From assembly GCF_016906535.1 (NCBI RefSeq), contig NC_057372.1, positions 2,213,501 to 2,277,500 on the forward strand: a DNA stretch of 64,000 nt, written 5' to 3'. A program made the position numbers and the translations under genes. Of this stretch, positions 1 through 11,000 are shown piece by piece. Below the pieces are notes generated by a model. It ran no database searches, was not told where the DNA came from, and saw nothing but the letters and a program-made list of their open reading frames with translations. How positions within the stretch are numbered: the first letter of the stretch is position 1; each line of letters begins with the position of its first letter. This DNA comes from Rhizoctonia solani. Lineage: Eukaryota; Basidiomycota; Agaricomycetes; Cantharellales; Ceratobasidiaceae.

Positions 1-326
1 GAGGTAATCAACCTGGGTGTTACCATGGTTGGTTGGCCTCCTTATATATTACAGAGTTACCTAATTACAAATACAACTATATGCAATACTGTATCAAATA
101 AGAACCCCAATCCGCAGTTGGCCTTACTCATGCATACGTGTCATAGTGATGTCATCAGGTGGAGGTGGCTACGCGTGCTGAGGTAAGCGCAGATGGGGGA
201 CGTGGCTTGGCGCTTAGCGTATGATATAAGCGCCAAAGTCACATGATTGAAAATGTTGTCCAATTGTCTTTGTTTAAAATCAAGAAAATGGGAATAAATT
301 CCCTGGTATTGAGTGTGTCTACAACA
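1..326 (-). repeat. LTR of the A/B/E family, cut by the window edge
   Basis: This stretch matches the inner half of the A, B and E LTRs: the self-primer complement near its start, the TATATA stretch, the TCACATGA-type box and the end TGTCTACAACA at 316-326. It joins the Tc1 transposase reading frame directly at 327-329. It is therefore either a solo LTR or the end of another element inserted in the same transposase gene. The other end and the target duplication lie outside the window, so which of the two it is cannot be decided. Confidence 0.85.
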
Positions 327-328
327 AA

Positions 329-889
329 ATCAAGTTATTTGGGGCCAACAGCGGCCAATATTACTGGAGGCAACCTGGTGAGTCCCTGTATAATCCCCAA
401 TACACCAAAAAGACAATATCTCATGGTGGCAGGGGTATCTTCATTTGGGGGTGCATTACCCAAGAGGGAGTTGGGCAATTGTACCTTATACAACGCAAGC
501 TGAATGCCCCAGGATACATTGAAATCCTTGGGGACGCCTTCTTTGGAACCCTTGCCAACTATAAAATCACCCTGTTTGACATTACATTCCAGCACAACCA
601 AGATCCAAAGCATACAGCCAGGCTGACACAACGTTGGCTTGCCAGTTGGGGTGTAAGCATCCTCCCATGGCTGTCAAAAAGCCCAGATTTGAACATAATC
701 AAGAACGTCTGGTGGCATCTGAAGGAGCGCGTGCATACTCACTGACCTCCCGCTTTGAATAAGGAAGAATTATGGAAAATAGTGAGGGACAAATGGAAAC
801 AAATTTCCCCAAAATATATTGGCAATTTGTATGATTCATTACTGCGTCAAGTACAAGCTGTGTATTTAGCTAAAGGTGGAAACACCAAA
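329..889 (+). pseudogene. Tc1/mariner-type transposase, C-terminal half, decayed
   Basis: One frame from 329 reads through the DDE transposase core: KLFGANSGQYYW, then WGCITQEGVGQLYL, then DPKHTA and SPDLNIIKNVWWHLK, which are hallmarks of the Tc1/mariner DDE_3 family. The frame holds one stop, TGA at 743-745, probably from CGA. It then continues to KGGNTK at 889. The final Tyr and stop (TAC TAA) lie at 46024-46029, after element B. Aligned by eye to the DNDPKHT and NPIE motifs of Tc1 proteins, the second catalytic Asp is Asn (AAC 596-598) and the Glu is Lys (AAG 701-703). Both fit a CpG-to-CpA change. The N-terminal half is cut off by the LTR at 1-326. The enzyme is inactive. Confidence 0.85.
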
Positions 890-1472
890 TGTCCTAGACG
901 TCTGTAAGGACGTCAAGGAAGGGGGGCGCTTGCGGCCAGATGTATCTAAGTGGGAAACTGCGTAAGGCGGCGGCAAGCTATCCTACGACGACGACCAGCT
1001 ATACTACGGTGACCAAGGCCGTAAGGGCAATGACCAGCTATGTAACTACAACAAGGAGGCCGCTTAAGGCGGTGTGTACTGAGTGACTAAGTAGGTTACT
1101 GGGCTTAAGGCCCTTGTACAGTGGTGGGATGCAACAAGAGGTAATTGACCTGGGTGTTACCATGGTTGGTTGGCCTCCTTATATATTACAGAGGTGAACT
1201 AATTACAAATATACTATATGCAATACCATGACCAATAAGAACCCCGCTCTGCAGTTGGCCTTACTCATGCGTACGTGTCACTGACGTGTCATGATGACGT
1301 CATAGGTGGAGGTGGCTACGTATGCTGAGATAAGCGCGGATGGGGACGTGGCTTGGCGCTTAGTGTATGATATAAGCGCCAAAGTCACGTGATTGAAAAT
1401 GTTGTCCGTTTATCTTTGTTTAAATTCAAGAAATTGGGAATAAATTCCCTGGTATCAATTGTGTCTACAACA
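890..1472 (-). repeat. 3' LTR of element B
   Basis: A 583-bp LTR of the A/B/E family, starting TGTCCTAGACG on the plus strand and ending CTACAACA. It lies just beyond the G-run polypurine tract of B (plus strand, actgccccccct at 1472-1483). It pairs with the E-split LTR at 38988-39554/46003-46018. About eleven base differences were counted by eye, all at CpG sites. The sense strand reads toward lower coordinates. Confidence 0.93.
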
Positions 1473-1583
1473 CTGCCCCCCCTCTAAGGGCCTTGGCGGC
1501 GCCAAGGGCCTTCTTTTTCATCTCTTTCTCAAAATTTTTTAGGATTTTTTCGGCGTTTTTGAGGTTTTCCCTTGGTTCCCAGG
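1473..1583 (-). pseudogene. Tail of B pol (end of chromodomain and C-terminus)
   Basis: The reverse strand encodes the continuation of B pol after the tryptophan at which element A interrupts it: EPRENLKNAEKIL and then KKALGAAKALRGG. These match the end of A and E pol. The TSD CCAGG (1579-1583, repeated at 8017-8021) fixes the junction. The pol stop codon falls inside the start of the 3' LTR, as it does in A and E, and the polypurine tract AGAGGGGGGGCAG is translated as part of pol. Confidence 0.85.
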
Positions 1584-2167
1584 TGTCCTAGACGTCTGTA
1601 AGGGCGTCGAGGAGGAAGGCGCTTGCGGCCGGATGTATCTAAGTAGAAGACCGCGTAAGGCGGCAGCAAGCTATCCTACGGTGACGACCAGCTATACTAC
1701 GATGACCAAGGCCGTAAGGGCAATGACCAGCTATGTAACTACAGCGAGGAAGCCGCTTAAGGCGGTGTGGACTAAGTAGCTAAGTGGGTTACTGGGCTTA
1801 AGGCCCTCGTACAGCAATGGGGATGCGACAAGAGGTAATCGACCTGGGTGTTACCATGGTTGGTTGGCCTCCTTATATATTCTACAGAGTGACTAATTAC
1901 AAATACATCATATCAAATATATAATCCAATAAGAACCCCGCTCCGCAGTCGGCCTTACTCATGCATACGTGTCACTGACGTGTCATAGTGATGTCATCAG
2001 GTGGAGGTGGCTACGTATGTTGAGATAAGCGCGGAAGGGGACGTGGCTCGGCGCTTAGCGTATGATATAAGCGCCGAGGTCACGTGATCGAAAATGTTGT
2101 CCGTTTGCTTTCGTTTAAATTCGAGAAAATGGGAATAAATTCCCTGGTATCAAGTGTGTCTATGACA
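1584..2167 (-). repeat. 3' LTR of element A
   Basis: A 584-bp LTR, ends TG...CA, nearly identical to 7433-8016. On the sense strand it contains TCACGTGA, a TATATAAGG box and a row of short hairpins with CTTAA or CTTAC loops (see findings). The stop codon of pol (TAG, 2160-2162) lies within its first eight sense bases. Confidence 0.95.
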
Positions 2168-5100
2168 CTGCCCCCCCTCTAAGGGCCTTGGCAGCGCCGA
2201 GGGCCTTCTTTCTCATTTCTTCTTTGTATTTTTTCAAAATTTTCCCCGCATTTTTGAGGTTCTCCCGGGGCTCCCACGTGTTATCTTCTGGTCCGTAGCC
2301 CTTCCATTTGACTCTGAAGAACCATTTCCCGTTCCGTTCTTCCATGTCCGTTATCCCTTCCACTTCGTATTCCTCTTCCCCGTCCACGGTGACTGGAGGG
2401 GGGCGATTCTCAAAGGTGCGCTTTTTGTCCCTCTTGACTTTAGATAAAAGTCCCACATAGAAAACGTTATGGATCCGCATGGTTGGAGGAAGTTCCAAGC
2501 GGTAAGCCCTGTCGGAGATTTTCTCGGTTACCTTGAAGGGGCCTAGGCGTTGTTCGGTTAGCTTTGGACTAAGGGTCTTCAGCTTCACATTCTTGGCGTC
2601 CAGCCAGGCTTCTTCCCCAATTTCGAATTCAAGTGGTTTACCTGCTTCTCCGGCTACCATGCGTGTCTTTGATTGCCGGAGTGCCGCCTCTATTTCCCGC
2701 CATTGTTCTTCCATTTGGGTGGCCAGATTATCTGCCTCGGGGACATCCGTTGGGACGTTACTTGGGGTCAAGGAAGGTTCCCAGCCGTAAAGTGCCTTGA
2801 AGGGAGATTTGCCTGTGGAGCTGTGTACCGCGTTGTTGTAGGCAAATTCCGCCATTGGTAGCCACTTGACCCAGTCTTTCTGGTTTACCCCTGAGTACGC
2901 CCGTAAAAAGTGTTCCACCGTGGGGTTCACGCGTTCCGTTTGCCCGTTGCTTTGAGGATGGTAGGCCGAAGAGAAGTGGGGGTCTATCCCCAGGCGTTGG
3001 TACAGCGCCTTCAGGAATTTGTTATTAAAAACCCGTCTGCGGTCTGATATTGTCTTCTCAGGCATGCCGTAACGCTTCCACACATGGCGTAGGAATAGGT
3101 CTGCTAGTTCCGGGGCTTTGAGCTTCTTGGAGCACTCTACTAGGATCACGTACTTAGTAAAACTATCCACAATGACCAGGATAGAATCACAGTTTCCGTC
3201 TTTGGGTAGGTCTACTATCATGTCGTATGACACATGTTGCCACGGGCGTGATGGGAGTTCTAAAGGCTGAGGCGGGATCAACGCGTACTTGGGTTTCCGA
3301 ATCCGTTGACAGGTTTCACATGAGTCAACGTGCCAGTATGTATCTGCACGTATGCCGGGCCAGTAGTAAGTTCTGGATACTAGTTCTAGAGTCCTTTGTC
3401 TGCCCGGATGGCCCGCCAACGGACTATCGTGGAAGATATTGAGCAGATCCGTCCTCAAGGTCCCTACGTCCGGTACTACGATCCGTCCCTGATAAAACAA
3501 CAGTCCAGCCTCCATTTCATAATCCTTGAACGCGCGTTTGATGGAAGGTGGTGCCTTGGACTCGTTTTGTAAGAATTGGAGAATCTCTTCCAGGGACTTG
3601 TCCTGGTCCAGGCTTGACTCGATACGCCTTTGTAGCTCTTTTTCCGGTAGAACTAGTGCCACGTTGGCAAAGACGGGGTCGGGCAGCATTGTTTGGTCGG
3701 CAGGCGGAATATCGGCGTGGTCGGCGCGGCGGGACAGGGCATCTGGTTTGCCGGACTGCTTGCCAGGGCGATAGACTATTTGGAAATTGTAGCCAGCTAG
3801 TAAAAGGTGCCACCTTGCATGACGACGGTTGAAGGTTCGGGATTCTTTCCAGTACTCTAAGTTCCTGTGATCGGTGAATACCGTTATGGGGTGGGCCGTT
3901 CCTTCCAGGAAGATTCGCCAATATTCAAAGGAGCGGATGATCGCAAGAAGTTCCTTGTCGTGGGTGTCGTAGTTCTGTTCAGCACCTTTGAATGATTCTG
4001 ACAAGAAACCTAGGGGATGTAAGCGACCATCCTCTTGGCGTTGGCTTAGTATAGAGCCCAGTGCTGCGCCGGAGGCATCCGTTTCGAGGAAGTATGGTTT
4101 GGCAGGGTCAGCGTGGCAGAGTACCGGGGCACTAGTGATGGCATCCTTCAGGTTTTGGAAGGCTTCCTGTTCCCTAGTTTCCCATTTCCATGGCGTATCT
4201 TTCTTCACTAGGTTGTGCAGTGGCCGGGCTATGTGACTAAAATTGGCAACAAAGCGGCGCAGGAAATTGGCAAAGCCTAGGAACGATTGTACTTCCTTGA
4301 CTTTGGTGGGCGTAGGCCATTCTCGGACTGCCTGGATTTTGAGCTTATCCAGGCTGAATCCCTTATCCAATACAATTATTCCTAAATACTCCACTGATGT
4401 GACGTGGAATGTACACTTGGATGCCTTACAGAACAATTGGTTCTCCATTAAGCGTCGTAGGACTTCATGGACGTGTTGGGTATGGGTTGCGTCATCCTTT
4501 GAGTAGATTAGGATATCATCAAGGTAGATGATGACGCATACATCCAATAAATCCTTGAACAGTTTGTTCATGAAGTGTTGGAAGGCCGCAGGAGCATTAG
4601 TCAAGCCAAAGGTCATAACCAGGGATTCGTATAGGCCATATTTGGTGCGGAAAGCCGTTTTCCATTTGTCACCTTCTTTAACACGGACGTTATTGTAACC
4701 CCATCTTAGGTCTAGCTTGGTGAAGACCTTGGCACCGCAAAGCTGGGCCATGAGGTCATCTGGACGGGGTAGCGGGTAAATGTTCTTCTTTGTCTGGTTG
4801 TTCAGACGACGATAGTCTACTACAAGTTGACGGGAACCATCCTTTTTGGGCACGAACATAACCGGGGAGCTGATTGGTGATTTACTGGGTCGGATTTTCC
4901 CAGCCTTGAGCTCGTCCCTGAGCCAGTCCTTGAGTGTAGCGGATTTGGCATCAGTCATGCTATAAAGGGGGGAGTTCAGGGGTCCTTCTTCCGTAAGTTC
5001 AATGCCGATATTGTAGTGTCTATGAGGGGGAAGTTTATTGAATTCTTCTTCCCCAAATACCTTTGCATATTGATGGTACTTGGAGGGTACTCCTTCAAGG

Positions 5101-5600
5101 GGTGTCTTGTCAGCTTCCTCTTCTTCAGCAATGGCTATGTGTTCCGGGGGCGTGTGAGGGAATGAGAGGGTGCGCGAGTTCCAATCGATTTTGGGATTAT
5201 GATTCTCTAACCATTTAATTCCTAGGATGGCAGCGTGTGATCCAGTATTGCAAATCAGGAAGGTTTCCGTCATGCGTTTGCCATCAAATAGGAAGGTTAG
5301 GTGGGCCTTCTTCCAAATCTTTCCAGCCTGGGGGCTCGACCCATCGAGCATAGTAACAGTACGGGGTTGTGGGAGGTCTATTAGAGGGAGGCGGAGTAGT
5401 TCCGCTGTACGGGGGTGTAAGAAGGATGAGGTGGCGCCTGAGTCTATCAGGACTTCTAAGTGATCCGCTTGTTTCTCTGGTTTGATGGAAATAGTGAAGA
5501 GGGGGGAGATTCTATTGTGGCTATTCAATATATTACATATTTCCAAGACAAAACCAGAGTCCTTGGGGTCCTTGCGCGCGGCAGCAGGTACCCTTACTCT
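2160..5600 (-). CDS. pol: Element A Pol polyprotein (PR-RT-RH-IN-chromodomain)
   Basis: Pol has no need of its own ATG. It is open in the -1 frame from the slippery site at 5600-5606, so translation is expected as a Gag-Pol fusion. Counting from the Leu codon at 5546, the domains run in order: aspartic protease with DSGATSSFLHP at ~35; reverse transcriptase with YLDDILIYS at ~340; RNase H with TDASGAALGS at ~487; integrase zinc finger HX3-4H...CETC at ~705-745; integrase core from ~760; and a chromodomain at ~1055-1110 (EYEVEGI, FRVKWKGYG, NTWEP). This order, with integrase after RNase H and a C-terminal chromodomain, marks a Ty3/gypsy chromovirus. No stops or frameshifts were seen. Oddities are DRRRVF where relatives have DRGRVF and QSNGQTE for QSDGQTE in the integrase. 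Confidence 0.93.
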   Translation of the reverse strand, partial: RVRVPAAARKDPKDSGFVLEICNILNSHNRISPLFTISIKPEKQADHLEVLIDSGATSSFLHPRTAELLRLPLIDLPQPRTVTMLDGSSPQAGKIWKKAHLTFLFDGKRMTETFLICNTGSHAAILGIKWLENHNPKIDWNSRTLSFPHTPPEHIAIAEEEEADKTPLEGVPSKYHQYAKVFGEEEFNKLPPHRHYNIGIELTEEGPLNSPLYSMTDAKSATLKDWLRDELKAGKIRPSKSPISSPVMFVPKKDGSRQLVVDYRRLNNQTKKNIYPLPRPDDLMAQLCGAKVFTKLDLRWGYNNVRVKEGDKWKTAFRTKYGLYESLVMTFGLTNAPAAFQHFMNKLFKDLLDVCVIIYLDDILIYSKDDATHTQHVHEVLRRLMENQLFCKASKCTFHVTSVEYLGIIVLDKGFSLDKLKIQAVREWPTPTKVKEVQSFLGFANFLRRFVANFSHIARPLHNLVKKDTPWKWETREQEAFQNLKDAITSAPVLCHADPAKPYFLETDASGAALGSILSQRQEDGRLHPLGFLSESFKGAEQNYDTHDKELLAIIRSFEYWRIFLEGTAHPITVFTDHRNLEYWKESRTFNRRHARWHLLLAGYNFQIVYRPGKQSGKPDALSRRADHADIPPADQTMLPDPVFANVALVLPEKELQRRIESSLDQDKSLEEILQFLQNESKAPPSIKRAFKDYEMEAGLLFYQGRIVVPDVGTLRTDLLNIFHDSPLAGHPGRQRTLELVSRTYYWPGIRADTYWHVDSCETCQRIRKPKYALIPPQPLELPSRPWQHVSYDMIVDLPKDGNCDSILVIVDSFTKYVILVECSKKLKAPELADLFLRHVWKRYGMPEKTISDRRRVFNNKFLKALYQRLGIDPHFSSAYHPQSNGQTERVNPTVEHFLRAYSGVNQKDWVKWLPMAEFAYNNAVHSSTGKSPFKALYGWEPSLTPSNVPTDVPEADNLATQMEEQWREIEAALRQSKTRMVAGEAGKPLEFEIGEEAWLDAKNVKLKTLSPKLTEQRLGPFKVTEKISDRAYRLELPPTMRIHNVFYVGLLSKVKRDKKRTFENRPPPVTVDGEEEYEVEGITDMEERNGKWFFRVKWKGYGPEDNTWEPRENLKNAGKILKKYKEEMRKKALGAAKALRGGAVS

Positions 5601-5606
5601 TTTCCC
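5574..5606 (-). promoter_or_regulatory. Predicted -1 ribosomal frameshift site, element A
   Basis: The sense strand has G GGA AAA at 5606-5600 in the gag frame, two codons before the gag stop at 5596-5594. After a six-base spacer, GGGTACC can pair with GGACCC further downstream (bulged A, ~15-nt loop) to form a short stem. The -1 frame is open straight into pol. The same heptamer sits at the same place in B (11340-11346), C (15088-15094), D (23830-23836), E (43567-43573) and G (33957-33963). Confidence 0.75.
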
Positions 5607-6991
5607 AATTGGTACTTGGAGTCTTCGCCAATCTTGGCGGTTTCCTTGGCTTTCCCTTTGTCCTCAGTAGGGGTAGCCTTCCAGCCCGTGCGGCATTCCG
5701 CGAACTTGTGGCCCATTTTGCCGCACTTGATGCAGGCGCCAGCGGCGCGGCGGCGATTCCTTTCCTCCTCCGACACGAAATTGGGGTCGTCGGAGAGTTT
5801 CTTCGAACCGGTACTTGATTGGCCGGTACTTGTTCCCCTTGCGGGGTGGGGTTGCTTGCTAGACTTATTATCCCTCGGCGGGTGGCTAGCACGCTCTTCT
5901 CGGAGAGCGTTGTCAATAACGAGTGCTGCGTTTTGCAGCTCGAGGAGTGTTCGGGGGCGATGTTCGCGGGTAGCAATTTGGCGGCTGACCTCCCAGTGGA
6001 GGCCGCGGGCAAACTGGCCTCGGAGGGCCGCGTCGTTCCAGTCCAGTTCCATTGCCAGGGTTCTGAACTTTGTGATATAATCCGCGCATGTGCCGGACTG
6101 GGTAAGCAAGGTGATCTTCCGCTCGGCGGCCCTTGTGGCATCAGGGTCACCGAATGCTGCCAAAAACTCCATTTTGAATCCCTCAACCGTTTGGATGATT
6201 GCCCGGTGTGATCCAAGCTGGTCAAGGTGTGGGTGTGCCCATGCTCCCGCGGAATCCTTCATATTCATCAGAAGGAAGGATAGGACTTCTTGGTCCGTGG
6301 GAAACATGCGCGAGTTTAGCCGGGTCCAGGCCAACATCCTTGTGAGCCACTGTTTGGCCTCACTCCCGATCTTGCCTGTATAGGCGTCTGGGTGGTCTAC
6401 TTTGACCGGGGCAGGATATGCGGCGACTGGAGCCGGTGGAGGAGGGGCAGGTGCTCCGATGGGGGATTGGAGATGCGGAGATGGAGGGGGAGACGGGACT
6501 CGCAGGGGTGCGGCTCTTCTTGGGGTAGGCTGGGCGAGACCTGGGATTTCCCTAGTTGGTTCTGACCAGAAGGGTCCCCTACTAACCGATCCAATAGGCT
6601 TGGTTTTTGGTATGGGGCGTGGCGTTTCTTCCACTGCCTTGGGTTGGTTCCCTTCTGGGGTACGGGGGCCTTGGAGCTGGAGGGACTTGAGACCATCCTT
6701 GACAATATCGACGGTTTGTGAGATATTTTCGACGTTTGTCCGGGTCTCAATCCCTGCTTCCTTGATCTCAGCGATTTCTCGCTCGAGGCGCTCAACTTGG
6801 CCGAGTAGGCCAAGGAGGAGTCGGGTGACTCGTTCAAGGGAGACCTCGCCATATTCGACAGAGGAGGTTGGCGGAAGCTGGGGTTCCAGGTGTCCCGAAT
6901 CGAAAGGGGATTGGGCTCGAGAGGCCGTCCGGGAACGGGTTGCCATGGTAGATTGGGGGTATGAGCGGCCAGCGTGGGAAGAGGCCCGCAA
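5594..6991 (-). CDS. gag: Element A Gag
   Basis: A 465-aa capsid/nucleocapsid protein. The N-terminus holds a leucine-rich coiled coil (LLGLLGQVERLEREIAEIK, about residues 58-76). A proline-rich linker follows. The retrotransposon capsid region (WLTRMLAWTRLNSRMF through FARGLHWEVS) lies at about 220-345. Near residue 430 is the zinc knuckle CIKCGKMGHKFAEC (CX2CX4HX4C). The frame ends LGKE-stop directly after the heptamer G GGA AAA. The B and E Gag proteins are close relatives. It would package the element RNA in cytoplasmic particles. Confidence 0.92.
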   Translation of the reverse strand: MRASSHAGRSYPQSTMATRSRTASRAQSPFDSGHLEPQLPPTSSVEYGEVSLERVTRLLLGLLGQVERLEREIAEIKEAGIETRTNVENISQTVDIVKDGLKSLQLQGPRTPEGNQPKAVEETPRPIPKTKPIGSVSRGPFWSEPTREIPGLAQPTPRRAAPLRVPSPPPSPHLQSPIGAPAPPPPAPVAAYPAPVKVDHPDAYTGKIGSEAKQWLTRMLAWTRLNSRMFPTDQEVLSFLLMNMKDSAGAWAHPHLDQLGSHRAIIQTVEGFKMEFLAAFGDPDATRAAERKITLLTQSGTCADYITKFRTLAMELDWNDAALRGQFARGLHWEVSRQIATREHRPRTLLELQNAALVIDNALREERASHPPRDNKSSKQPHPARGTSTGQSSTGSKKLSDDPNFVSEEERNRRRAAGACIKCGKMGHKFAECRTGWKATPTEDKGKAKETAKIGEDSKYQLGKE

Positions 6992-7417
6992 AGAGGAGCG
7001 TGTGGGAGTCCGGGAGAGAATGGTGGGAAGATGGGGGAGACTAGTAGATGCCTTTGTCAGGACTTATGAGCGCTTTATTGCGTAGTACGCTAAGAGCCTG
7101 CGTCAAACGACCTAGCGTTGAACAGTAAGTGTAACTAATCACTGCCGTGGACGGGCGTGATGTAGTACCTAGTCTCTGCAAGCGGGTGTATCTGCTGTCT
7201 GGCTCCGCTGGCAAAGGGTGCGGCAACCGTGTGGTATGCGGGGGATAGGAATATCCTGCCTTATAGCAATTTCCTACTACGTGGGGGTGGGGGAGTTTTG
7301 ATTATTATCTCCCGCAAGGTAGCCCCGATCACGTGATTTTGGTTGTGCTAGTACAGGTATTCTTCTCCGGGGTTGAGTCTCAGTGGTGGGTGTACAGAAC
7401 GGTTTGCAACCGACGTA

Positions 7418-7430
7418 AGGTCAATTACCT
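7418..7430 (-). other. Self-complementary primer-binding site, element A
   Basis: The sense strand has AGGTAATTGACCT two bases inside the 5' LTR. It pairs over 13 positions (one G:U) with AGGTCGATTACCT in the LTR (plus-strand complement at 7682-7694), which starts ~34 nt after the TATA box. There is no TGG tRNA-type PBS. The geometry matches the self-priming of Tf1/sushi-group elements. Confidence 0.75.
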
Positions 7431-7432
7431 AG

Positions 7433-8016
7433 TGTCCTAGACGTCTGTAAGGGCGTCGAGGAGGAAGGCGCTTGCGGCCGGATGTATCTAAGTAGAAGAC
7501 CGCATAAGGCGGCAGCAAGCTATCCTACGGTGACGACCAGCTATACTACAATGACCAAGGCCGTAAGGGCGATGACCAGCTATGTAACTACAGCGAGGAA
7601 GCCGCTTAAGGCGGTGTGGACTAAGTAGCTAAGTGGGTTACTGGGCTTAAGGCCCTTGTACAGCAATGGGGATGCGACAAGAGGTAATCGACCTGGGTGT
7701 TACCATGGTTGGTTGGCCTCCTTATATATTCTACAGAGTGACTAATTACAAATACATCATATCAAATATATAATCCAATAAGAACCCCGCTCCGCAGTCG
7801 GCCTTACTCATGCATACGTGTCACTGACGTGTCATAGTGATGTCATCAGGTGGAGGTGGCTACGTATGTTGAGATAAGCGCGGAAGGGGACGTGGCTCGG
7901 CGCTTAGCGTATGATATAAGCGCCGAGGTCACGTGATCGAAAATGTTGTCCGTTTGCTTTCGTTTAAATTCGAGAAAATGGGAATAAATTCCCTGGTATC
8001 AAGTGTGTCTATGACA
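7433..8016 (-). repeat. 5' LTR of element A
   Basis: A 584-bp LTR ending CTATGACA at 8016, followed by the TSD CCAGG. It supplies the promoter for A: TCACGTGA, then a TATATAAG box (plus strand 7721-7728), then the self-primer sequence at the expected transcription start. The differences from the 3' copy are CG versus CA or TG. Confidence 0.95.
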
Positions 8017-11000
8017 CCAGGTGTTCTCCTCTGACCCATAGCCCTTCCATTTTACCCTAAAGAACCATTTCCCGTTCCTTTCTTCCATGTCTGTGATCCC
8101 TTCCACCTCGTATTCTTCTTCCCCATCCACGGTGACTGGAGGGGGGCAATTTTCAAAGGCGCGTTTGTCATCTCTTTTGACTTTTGACAATAGTCCCACG
8201 TAGAAGACATTGTGGATGCGCATAGTTGAAGGGAGTTCGAGTCGGTAAGCACGGTTGGAGATTTTCTTGGAGACTTTGAATGGTCCCAGACGTTGTTCCG
8301 TCAGTTTGGGGCTCAAGGTTTTTAGGTTAACGTTTCTGGCGTCAAGCCATACTTCTTCCCCTACTTCAAATACGGTTGGGCTTCCTTCCTCTCCGGCGGT
8401 CATTTTTGTCTTGGATTGCCGGAGTGCAGCTTCCACTTCTCTCCACTGGGATTCCATTGTCTGAGCTAGATCATTGGCTTCCGGTACATCTGTTGGTATG
8501 TTGGACGGGGTCAGGGAAGGCTCCCATCCATATAAGGCTTTGAACGGGGTTTTCCCAGTACTGCTATGTACGGCATTGTTGTATGCAAATTCCACCATTG
8601 GGAGCCACCTTGTCCAGTCCCGTTGATTGATACCGGAGTAAGCCCTTAGGAAGTGTTCAATAGAGGGGTTCACTCGTTCCGTCTGTCCGTCGCTTTGTGG
8701 GTGGTACGCTGAGGAGAAGTGTGGGTCAATGCCTAATTGTTTGTACAGTGCTCGTAGGAACTTGTTGTTGAAGACTCTGCCCCTGTCCAATATTGTTTTT
8801 TCCGGCATTCCATGACGTTTCCACACGTGTTCCAGGAACAGTTCCGCTAGCTCGGGTGCTTTGAGCTTCTTGGAACATTTGACAAAGATTCCGTATTTTG
8901 TGAAACTGTCTATTATGACCAGTATGGAGTCATTATTCCCATCCCTTGGCAGGTCCACAATCATGTCATAGGAGACGTGTTGCCAGGGTCTGGATGGTAG
9001 CTCGAGCGGTTGCGGGGGAATGGAGGCATACTTGGGCTTTCTGATCCTTTGGCAGGTTTCACAGGAGTCTACGTGCCAATATGTATCTGCGCGGATGCCT
9101 GGCCAGTAGTAGTTACGTGATACCAATTCCAGAGTTTGTTGCCTGCCTGGGTGACCAGCCAATGGACTGTTGTGGAAAATGCAAAGCAAATCCGTCCTCA
9201 GGGTGCCTACGTCAGGTACCACAATTTGTCCTTGGTAGAACAATAATCCGGCCTCCATCTCATAGTCCTTAAAAGCTTGTTTGATTGAGGGTGGTGCCTT
9301 GGATTTGTTCTGGAGGAACTGTAATATCTCCTCCAGAGACTCGTCTTGATCCAGGGCAGCCTTGATCTGTTGCTGGAGCTCTTTTTCAGGGACCACTTGG
9401 GCTATGTTAGCAAATACGGGATCTGGGAGCATTGTTTGATTGGCGGGAGGGACATCGGCATGATCCAAGCAACGTGAGAGGGCATCCGGTTTTCCCAACT
9501 GTTTCCCTGGGCGGTAGACTATCTGGAAATTATAACTGGCAAGGAGTAAGTGCCATCGTGCATGGCGTTGGTTGAAGGTGCGGGACTCCTTCCAATATTC
9601 CAGGTTGCGGTGGTCCGTAAACACAGTAATAGGGTGTAAGGTTCCTTCTAGAAATATGCGCCAGTACTCAAAAGATTGGATGATGGCTAGGAGTTCCTTA
9701 TCATGGGTGTCGTAGTTCTGCTCGGCACCTTTAAATGATTCCAACAGAAATCCTAGTGGGTGTAGGCGTCCGTCTTCTTGCCGTTGACTGAGTATGGACC
9801 CCAGGGCCGCGCCGGATGCGTCCGTTTCAAGGAAGTAAGGCTTTGTGGGATCAGCGTGGCGTAGTACAGGGGCGTTTGTGATGGCATTCTTTAGTTCTTG
9901 GAATGCTTCCTGCTCCCTTGCGTCCCATTTCCAGAGCGTGTCCTTTTTGACTAGGTTGTGTAGGGGTCGCGCCATGTGACTAAAATTGGCCACAAACCGT
10001 CGTAGGAAATTGGCAAATCCCAGGAAGGACTGAACCTCCTTGACTTTGGTTGGGGTTGGCCATTCTTGCACGGCCTGGATTTTGAGTTTATCCAGACTAA
10101 ATCCCTTGTCCAAAACAATGATCCCCAGGTATTCCACAGAGGTGACGTGGAACGTACATTTGGATGCCTTGCAAAAAAGTTGATTCTCCATTAGCCGCCT
10201 CAGAACCTCATGGACGTGTTTTGTGTGAGTTATGTCATCCTTAGAGTAGATTAGGATATCATTGAGGTAGATGATGACGCATACATCCAGTAAGTCCTTG
10301 AACAGTTTGTTCATGAAGTGCTGAAAGGCGGCAGGGGCGTTTGTCAGGCCAAATGTCATGACCAGGGACTTGTATAGACCGTACTTGGTGCGGAAGGCAG
10401 TTTTCCATTTGTCCCCTTCCTTAACACGGACGTTGTTGTAACCCCACCTTAGGTCTAGCTTAGTGAACACCTTGGCACCACAGAGCTGGGCCATAAGGTC
10501 ATCTGGACGGGGTAATGGGTAGACGTTTTTCTTGGTCCGGTTATTCAAACGGCGGTAGTTGACAACCAAACGGCGGGAACCATCCTTTTTGGGGACAAAC
10601 ATTACGGGAGAGCTAATTGACAATTTGCTGGGTCGGATCTTCCCAGCCTTGAGCTTGTCCCTGAGCCAGTCTTTCAGTGTGGCAGACTTGGCATTGGTCA
10701 TACTGTATAAGGGTGAGTTCAAGGGGCCTTCTTCCGTAAGCTCAATGCCAATATTGTAGTGCTGGTGAGGAGGAAGCTTGTTGAATTCTTCCTCTCCGAA
10801 TACCTTTGCATATTGGTGGTATTTGGAGGGTACTCCTTCAAGGGGTTCTTGGTCGGCTTCCTCTTCCTTGGCAATGGCTACATGCTTGGGTGGTGCATGG
10901 GGAAAGGTGAGAGTGCGCATATTCCAGTCAATTTCCGGGTTGTGGGCGCCCAACCACTTCAATCCCAGGATGGCGGCGTGAGACCCTGTGTTACATATAA

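Larger units (their letters stand above)
1584..8016 (-). mobile_element. Retrotransposon A (Ty3/gypsy chromovirus), complete and young
   Basis: A is a 6433-bp element with TSD CCAGG at 1579-1583 and 8017-8021, inserted in the chromodomain codons of B pol. Order on the minus strand is 5' LTR 7433-8016, PBS 7418-7430, a ~440-nt leader, gag, pol in the -1 frame, polypurine tract and 3' LTR 1584-2167. The two 584-bp LTRs differ at about four sites, all CpG transitions, so insertion was recent. Both genes are open. It is one of two structurally complete copies here. Confidence 0.95.

Noticed and set aside
335..631. Open frame on the minus strand opposite the Tc1 transposase
   Set aside because: The plus strand carries clear transposase motifs; the opposite frame has none and is a shadow.
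7999..8016. Apparent C-terminus of B pol ending CHRHT
   Set aside because: These codons are read-through into the LTR of element A. The real tail of B pol is at 1473-1583.
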